A stretch of 9,976 bases of DNA from Gammaproteobacteria bacterium (lineage in GTDB: Bacteria > Pseudomonadota > Gammaproteobacteria > GRL18). Every line of letters begins with the position of its first letter. Position 1 is the stretch's first letter. The DNA lies in assembly GCA_027076245.1 (NCBI GenBank), contig JALTKC010000526.1:1-9976 (forward strand). Direction: 5' to 3'. Below are positions 5,138 to 9,976 of this stretch, piece by piece. The position numbers and the translations under genes were made by a program. The notes below the pieces were generated by a model. The model did no database searches and had not been told where the DNA came from. It was given only the letters and a program-made list of their open reading frames with translations.

Positions 5138-6724
5138 TTAGGCCGCTACTTCAACCCGGTTCCGTCCCTTGTGTTTGGCCTGGTACATGGCATTATCTGC
5201 CATTTCAAGCAGCTTTTCATAATTGTTACCGTGCTCAGGATAAGACGCTATCCCCAGGCTGATGGTAATATTGACGGTTGTCTGTTCTAACTCAATATCC
5301 TGTCTGGATATTTTCAAACGTAGCCGTTCAGCCAGTTCAATGGCTTTAGTCCGGCCAGTTTCAGGCAAAATCACCACAAATTCTTCACCGCCGTAACGGG
5401 CCACATAGTCGCTGGTACGGACAGAGCTTAATAAAAAGTCAGCAAACAGTTTCAGCACATTATCACCAGCCTGGTGACCGTAATGATCATTAATACGTTT
5501 AAAATGGTCTATATCAATCATAAAGATGGATAAATTGTGATTATAACGCTCTGTTCTGAGCAGCTCGTCCTTAAAATGTTTTTCTACTTCAACCCGGTTA
5601 TTCAGTCCGGTTAAATAGTCATGTTTGGCCTGGTAGTCCAGTTTCATTTCGATATTTTTTCGATAAGTAATGTCCTGGTGAGTGCCGCAGAGACGTAAAG
5701 GTTCTCCGGTTTGTTTATCGTACTCAACAACTGAGCCGGAACCCTGTATCCAGACCCAGTGACCATCTTTGTGTTTCATCCTGAAATCAGCGCTATAAGG
5801 CTTATGGTCAGAAATCGCTTTTTCAACAATGGAATTTAAGCGTTCCTTATCTTCAGGGTGAATACGTGTCTCCCAGTCACTGACGTCATTAGCCATATCG
5901 GAACGTGTTAAGCCCAGCATTTTCAGCCAGTGATTGTTCACCGTATGCTCTCCGGTTTTAAGGTTGTGATCCCAGTAACCCAGTTCTGCGCCGTTAATCA
6001 CGTTATTAAGCAGCCGTTCAGAGCTGGCCAGTGCCTGATTGCTCTGTTCGAGTTCTTCTGTTCTGGCTTTTATCAGAGATTCACGCTGAGCTACTTCATC
6101 CTGAAGCTCATTAATCAGCGTCTGATTATGGTTTTCCAGTGTAATGGATCTGGTAATATGCTTATGAGTATTACGGGCAAACAGAGTCATCATAAAAGCA
6201 TAAAGAAACACAGACAGGATTAATAAAAAGTATTCCTGGAAATTAATTATCGACAGTTTAATAATAAAGCCGGACAGAATGGGGATAATGTAAACTAGAA
6301 AAGCGGGTATATGGACGGCCAGTATGGCCACTGCAGAAGCGGTAACAGCAAAAACGATGATAATCAAAGCGGCATAGAGAATAACGTCTGCGTGAATATA
6401 GGGAAAAAACAGAATACTGGTCCAGGCCAGTCCGGTTACAGCGGTAGCCAGAGTATAAAGCCTTATCCATTGAGTCGCACTGTATCGCTCTGGAGTGTGT
6501 TTTTTGAAGTACCAGAGTAGTAGTCGGATTACAGCTGAAAACAGCATAAGCGATGGCCAGACAAACTGTAAACTGACCGGCAGATAATCCCGGAGAATTA
6601 AATAATAAAGCAGGGCTACGGCTAAAATCGCACTATTGGAAATTGGTGCCTGTAAATAGAGCAGCTCGGCTATTTTTTCCGTGAACGGCTTATTCCCGTG
6701 CTTTGCCTGGATATCAGTAACCAA
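5138..6724 (-). CDS. membrane-bound PAS-GGDEF diguanylate cyclase
   Basis: A 528-residue inner-membrane sensor enzyme making c-di-GMP from two GTP. Residues about 30-185 contain roughly six hydrophobic helices (about 31-48, 55-72, 88-107, 112-138, 139-158 and 165-183) forming an N-terminal membrane sensor module. About 195-235 is a charged coiled-coil linker. About 236-357 is a PAS_3-type PAS/PAC domain (WVWIQGSGSVVEY, then DITYRK). About 365-528 is the GGDEF domain with HDYLTGLNNR, the metal site DIDHFKRIND, and the active-site GGEEF at 445-449. Arg436 and Asp439 form an RxxD inhibitory site five residues before GGEEF, so product feedback inhibition is likely. There is no EAL domain. The start is a TTG at 6724 with GAGG at 6735-6738 ten bases before it; no ATG or GTG exists between it and the in-frame stop upstream, and the next internal Met lies inside the membrane region. 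The ligand sensed is unknown. Confidence 0.93.
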   Translation of the reverse strand: MVTDIQAKHGNKPFTEKIAELLYLQAPISNSAILAVALLYYLILRDYLPVSLQFVWPSLMLFSAVIRLLLWYFKKHTPERYSATQWIRLYTLATAVTGLAWTSILFFPYIHADVILYAALIIIVFAVTASAVAILAVHIPAFLVYIIPILSGFIIKLSIINFQEYFLLILSVFLYAFMMTLFARNTHKHITRSITLENHNQTLINELQDEVAQRESLIKARTEELEQSNQALASSERLLNNVINGAELGYWDHNLKTGEHTVNNHWLKMLGLTRSDMANDVSDWETRIHPEDKERLNSIVEKAISDHKPYSADFRMKHKDGHWVWIQGSGSVVEYDKQTGEPLRLCGTHQDITYRKNIEMKLDYQAKHDYLTGLNNRVEVEKHFKDELLRTERYNHNLSIFMIDIDHFKRINDHYGHQAGDNVLKLFADFLLSSVRTSDYVARYGGEEFVVILPETGRTKAIELAERLRLKISRQDIELEQTTVNITISLGIASYPEHGNNYEKLLEMADNAMYQAKHKGRNRVEVAA

Positions 6725-6772
6725 GTAGTAGAAACCTCGAAAATGCTCGTCAAAGTAAAGTCTAATATATTA

Positions 6773-6778
6773 ATTATA
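6773..6778 (-). promoter_or_regulatory. candidate -10 box for the diguanylate cyclase gene
   Basis: On the minus strand an exact TATAAT lies about 50 bp before the TTG start, predicting a leader of roughly 40 nt that includes the GAGG ribosome-binding site. The -35 region is poor (TTAATG at a 19-bp spacing), which would fit a promoter needing an activator. The inverted repeat at 6804-6822 lies just upstream. Confidence 0.35.
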
Positions 6779-6803
6779 GTAGTTTTTCAGTATATTGCAT
6801 TAA

Positions 6804-6822
6804 CATTAGACTCATTCTAATG
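6804..6822. promoter_or_regulatory. perfect 7-bp inverted repeat, putative operator upstream of the diguanylate cyclase gene
   Basis: CATTAGA (6804-6810) and TCTAATG (6816-6822) are perfect inverted arms around a 5-bp CTCAT centre, giving a 19-bp dyad typical in size of a homodimeric regulator site. It lies in the 178-bp gap between the cytochrome c stop and the diguanylate cyclase start, immediately upstream of the candidate promoter of the latter. Being AT-rich and without a T-tract, it does not look like a terminator for the cytochrome gene. No other feature was found in this gap. Confidence 0.4.
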
Positions 6823-6902
6823 ACAGGTTGTAACGATTGATGGGGTGTTTTTGTGCCGGTAATGAGTGGCTGTATTCTGCCCGGAATTTAAATAATCGAT
6901 TT

Positions 6903-7577
6903 TTAATGGGCCAGCAGGCGTATATAGCTGACCAGTGCTTCCGCATCTTCCCGGCTTAATATGCCTTCCCAGGCCGGCATATAACGCCCTTTGCCTTTAA
7001 GAATACTGTTGATAATGTCGGCATTACTGAGCGGATTGGTTTCATTTGGGTTGGTATGATCCATCGGGGTGATACCCATTAACTGAGTCATAATACCTTC
7101 ACCATCACCTTCTTCACCATGACAGACCTGACAGTAGGTGTGATAAAGTTTCATACCTGCCACCGGATCGCCCATGAGCGGGTGTCTGGAGGTGTTGGTC
7201 ATAAAACGCAGGTAAGCAATAATTGCCTGCAGTTGCTCTTCACTGAAAATGTCTTTCCATTGTGGCATGGCTTCGCTGAGCAGGTTGTGTCTGTCACGCC
7301 CGGTAATGGTCTGTTTTCCCCGTCCGGTGATGATTTTCTTTAAAATGGTATCACTGCGGGCCCGTATGGTGGTGCTCAGATCAGCAGGCTTGATCTGCAT
7401 AACTTTTGCCAGCGGTCCGTCACCCTGTCCGCTAGTGCCGTGACATAACTGGCAATAGGAAACATACAGACGCCGGCCCTCGTAAGCCAGTGGCGGATTA
7501 GCAAAAGTCCGACCGGTTGAAAGCATCAGTATGAAAAACAGAAATAAGCCAGAAATAAGGTTATTGTTTTTATTCAT
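6903..7577 (-). CDS. periplasmic diheme cytochrome c
   Basis: A 224-residue exported protein with two class I cytochrome c domains. Residues 1-26 are a Sec signal peptide: basic MNKNNN start, hydrophobic core LFLFFILML, and a probable cut after TFA26. Domain one carries the heme-binding CQLCH at 42-46 with a likely axial Met104 in AMPQW. Domain two carries CQVCH at 149-153 with a likely axial Met200 in RYMPAW. Both end in the typical helix (LQAIIAYLRF and AEALVSYIRLL). Such proteins shuttle electrons between periplasmic dehydrogenases or the bc1 complex and oxidases or reductases; the partner is not shown here. The frame is open to 7610, but the Met at 7577 is chosen because it begins the signal peptide and has GAGA about 6 bp upstream. 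It lies 144 bp downstream of metH on the same strand, and the spacing suggests its own transcription unit. Confidence 0.88.
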   Translation of the reverse strand: MNKNNNLISGLFLFFILMLSTGRTFANPPLAYEGRRLYVSYCQLCHGTSGQGDGPLAKVMQIKPADLSTTIRARSDTILKKIITGRGKQTITGRDRHNLLSEAMPQWKDIFSEEQLQAIIAYLRFMTNTSRHPLMGDPVAGMKLYHTYCQVCHGEEGDGEGIMTQLMGITPMDHTNPNETNPLSNADIINSILKGKGRYMPAWEGILSREDAEALVSYIRLLAH

Positions 7578-7721
7578 GGTGGTTCTCAGCTTGACTATAA
7601 TTAAGAACAAAAATTAAGAATAAAACAGCTGCTTTATGCAAGGTTAACCTGAACTAATCAGCTAAATCAATAAGATTCAGTATATTCTGATGGTTGTTAT
7701 AGTCAATACTGGCTGGTCAGG

Positions 7722-9976
7722 CTAATAACCCAGTACAGGGGAGAGCCAGCGTTCAGCCTGTTCCAGGGTCATGCCTTTACGGCGGGCATAATCCTCGACC
7801 TGATCCTTATGGATTTTTCCGGTGCCGAAGTATTTTGATTCAGGATGAGAAAAATACATCCCTGAAACAGCCGCCGCCGGCATCATGGCATAACTTTCCG
7901 TCAGCTCAATACCGACCCTGTTCTTAATATCCATTAACTCCCAGAGTATGCCTTTTTCAGTGTGATCCGGACAGGCCGGATAACCGGGTGCCGGGCGGAT
8001 CCCCTGGTATTTTTCCTGGATCAGGGCTTCATTATCCAGGCTTTCATCGGCGGCATAGCCCCAGTACTGTTTACGTACCAGTTCATGCATTTTTTCAGCA
8101 AAGGCTTCGGCCAGTCTGTCCGCCAGAGACTTCAGCATAATGGAACGGTAATCATCATGCTCTTTTTCAAATTCCAGCAAATGTTTTTCAATACCAATGC
8201 CGGTGGTGACGGCAAAGGTGCCCAGGTAATCTTTAATGCCGCTGTCTTTAGGAGCGACAAAATCCGCCAGACACTGGTTGTAGCGTCCATCTGGCTGTTT
8301 CATCTGCTGGCGCAGAAAATGAAAAGTGGTTAATACCTGTTGGCGTTCATCATCGGTGTAAAGCTCAATATCATCATCATTGATGGTATTGGCCGGGTAG
8401 AAGCCGATAATGGCATTGGCCTGCAGCCACTTTTCACTGATGATTCTGTCCAGCATTTCCTGGGCATCGTGATAGACCTTGCGGGCTTCCGGGCCATAGG
8501 TTTCATTATCCAGAATGGCCGGAAAACGTCCTTTGAGTTCCCAGGTCTGGAAAAATGGCCCCCAGTCTATGCGCTCTTTTAATTCGCTTAAAGGATAGTC
8601 AATAATTTCCCGGGTACCGAAAAATGCAGGTTTTGTTGGCTGATAGTTACCGGACCAGTCAAAGGGAGGTTTATTGGCACGAGCCTGAGCAATAGGTACC
8701 TGGTTGGTTTTGGTGCCTTTTTTGGCCCGGGCATCACGAATGGCTTGATATTCATCGGCTACTGATTGAATATAGTCATCCTTCAGGGTATCAGATAACA
8801 GACTCTGGCTGACACCGACCGCACGGGAGGCATCACTGACATGGACCACGGCATGTTCATACTCTGGCGCAATTTTAACGGCGGTATGGATACTGGAGGT
8901 GGTGGCACCGCCCAGAATAATGGGCGTAGTAAAGCCCTGGCGCTGCATTTCTTTGGCAATATGCACCATTTCATCCAGAGACGGGGTGATCAGACCGGAC
9001 AGGCCGATAATATCCACATTTTCGTCTTTGGCTTTCTGTAAAATGTCCGCTGTGGGCACCATTACGCCCATATCAATCACTTCAAAGTTATTACACTGCA
9101 GCACTACGCCAACAATGTTTTTACCGATATCGTGCACATCACCCTTAACTGTGGCCATCAGGATCTTACCATTGGTGGTCATGTCCGAGGTATCACCGGC
9201 CTGGCGGTTCTTTTCTTTCAGGGCTTCAATATAGGGCATTAAGTAAGCCACGGACTTTTTCATGACCCTGGCAGACTTAACCACCTGGGGCAGAAACATT
9301 TTACCGCTGCCGAACAGGTCGCCCACTTCGTTCATGCCGTCCATCAGGGGGCCTTCAATGACTTCAATGGGCTCTGCAAACATCTGCCGGGCTTCTTCGG
9401 TGTCTTCTTCAATATAGGTTGTTATACCTTTAACCAGTGCATAGCTTAAACGCTCGGCTACCGGCCGTTCACGCCACTGGGTATCCGGGCCGCTGTCGCT
9501 GCTGCCGCCAATGGACTCTCCGCGATATTTTTCAGCAATGTCCAGCAGGGCATCGGTGGCATCGGGGCTGCGGTTTAAGATCACGTCCTCAACCCGATCC
9601 CTTAATTCTGTGGGAATATCATCATAAATAGCCAGCTGTCCGGCATTAACAATACCCATATCCATTCCAGCCTGAATGGCGTGGTATAAAAAGACCGCAT
9701 GAATGGCTTCCCGAACGGGATTGTTACCACGAAATGAGAAAGAGACATTAGATACCCCACCAGATACCTTGGCATAAGGCAGAGTCTGTTTGATGATCCG
9801 GGTGGCTTCAATAAAGTCCACGCCGTAGTTATTATGTTCTTCAATACCTGTAGCTACGGCAAAGATATTGGGGTCAAAAATAATATCTTCCGGTGGAAAG
9901 CCGACTTCCTGAGTAAGAATTTCATACGAGCGGGTACAGATTTCTACCTTGCGCTCCTGAGTATCCGCCTGACCGT
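7722..9976 (-). CDS. metH: cobalamin-dependent methionine synthase MetH, C-terminal part (5' end outside window)
   Basis: The frame is open to the right edge, so the last 750 residues of a protein usually about 1,230 long are visible. MetH transfers a methyl group from 5-methyltetrahydrofolate via cob(I)alamin to homocysteine, making methionine in the cytosol. In order, the fragment shows the end of the folate-binding barrel (PPEDIIFDPNIFAVATGIEEHN and SGGVSNVSFSFRGN), the four-helix cap (EGPLMDGMNEVGDLFG, MFLPQVVKSARVM), and the Rossmann-type B12 domain. The B12 domain has DVHDIG, whose His (codon 9132-9134) is the lower cobalt ligand, then GLSGLITPS and GGATTS. The C-terminal AdoMet-dependent reactivation domain follows, with RPAPGYPACPDHTEK and SGMYFSHPESKYF. 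The homocysteine-binding domain lies outside the window. A GTG at 9819-9821 is internal, not a start. Similarity to the E. coli enzyme is continuous, with no frameshift. Any B12 riboswitch or MetR site would lie beyond the window. Confidence 0.97.
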   Translation of the reverse strand, partial: GQADTQERKVEICTRSYEILTQEVGFPPEDIIFDPNIFAVATGIEEHNNYGVDFIEATRIIKQTLPYAKVSGGVSNVSFSFRGNNPVREAIHAVFLYHAIQAGMDMGIVNAGQLAIYDDIPTELRDRVEDVILNRSPDATDALLDIAEKYRGESIGGSSDSGPDTQWRERPVAERLSYALVKGITTYIEEDTEEARQMFAEPIEVIEGPLMDGMNEVGDLFGSGKMFLPQVVKSARVMKKSVAYLMPYIEALKEKNRQAGDTSDMTTNGKILMATVKGDVHDIGKNIVGVVLQCNNFEVIDMGVMVPTADILQKAKDENVDIIGLSGLITPSLDEMVHIAKEMQRQGFTTPIILGGATTSSIHTAVKIAPEYEHAVVHVSDASRAVGVSQSLLSDTLKDDYIQSVADEYQAIRDARAKKGTKTNQVPIAQARANKPPFDWSGNYQPTKPAFFGTREIIDYPLSELKERIDWGPFFQTWELKGRFPAILDNETYGPEARKVYHDAQEMLDRIISEKWLQANAIIGFYPANTINDDDIELYTDDERQQVLTTFHFLRQQMKQPDGRYNQCLADFVAPKDSGIKDYLGTFAVTTGIGIEKHLLEFEKEHDDYRSIMLKSLADRLAEAFAEKMHELVRKQYWGYAADESLDNEALIQEKYQGIRPAPGYPACPDHTEKGILWELMDIKNRVGIELTESYAMMPAAAVSGMYFSHPESKYFGTGKIHKDQVEDYARRKGMTLEQAERWLSPVLGY

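Noticed and set aside
7594..7599. TATAGT on the minus strand before the cytochrome c gene as a -10 box
   Set aside because: It would leave a leader of only about 10 nt and has no -35 match at the right distance.
7578..7610. Upstream start of the cytochrome c gene giving 11 more residues
   Set aside because: The extra residues would sit before a normal signal peptide that begins at the Met at 7577.
7962..8582. Plus-strand open frames opposite metH
   Set aside because: They are antisense shadows of a highly conserved gene, with no start signals or recognisable domains.

Overview
The window looks like chromosomal DNA of a free-living, respiring gammaproteobacterium of moderate to low G+C. Evidence for this is an AsmA-family envelope protein, a YbhP-type EEP-fold protein close to the Escherichia coli one, a DUF1415 protein, a cobalamin-dependent methionine synthase very similar to enterobacterial MetH, and two c-di-GMP signalling proteins. 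No genus can be named from this sequence. There are no tRNA or rRNA genes, CRISPR arrays, transposases or phage genes, and gene density is normal.

Layout: the left edge (1-432, +) is the 3' end of an AsmA-like gene. It is followed by a possible short operon on the same strand: a LexA/UmuD-type S24 autoprotease without a DNA-binding domain (570-1043) and a YbhP-like endonuclease/exonuclease/phosphatase-fold protein (1099-1851). Converging on these is a DUF3391/HD-GYP phosphodiesterase (1883-3118, -). It diverges from a YgjP-like zinc metallopeptidase (3208-3948, +) across an 89-bp intergenic region. A small two-helix membrane protein of unknown function (3990-4289, -) faces the metallopeptidase tail to tail. 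It diverges across an AT-rich intergenic stretch of about 290 bp from a DUF1415 gene (about 4577-5131, +). The DUF1415 gene ends only 6 bp from the oppositely oriented membrane PAS-GGDEF diguanylate cyclase (5138-6724, -). Upstream on the same minus strand are a secreted diheme cytochrome c (6903-7577) and the C-terminal two thirds of metH (7722 to beyond 9976).

How the genes fit together: most are single-gene units in a mosaic of alternating strands, so the window does not read as one pathway. One functional link is that a c-di-GMP synthase (GGEEF with an RxxD I-site) and a c-di-GMP hydrolase (HD-GYP) lie about 2 kb apart. Another possible link is the S24 autoprotease and the YbhP-like gene, which are co-directional and share a 12-bp near-identical sequence in their upstream regions. 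The cytochrome c and MetH are ordinary periplasmic electron-transfer and cytosolic methionine-biosynthesis functions.

No clear new multi-gene system is visible. The most unusual items are the HTH-less S24 autoprotease with intact cleavage chemistry but no umuC partner, and some intergenic dyads and repeated words upstream of the diguanylate cyclase and between the small membrane protein and the DUF1415 gene.
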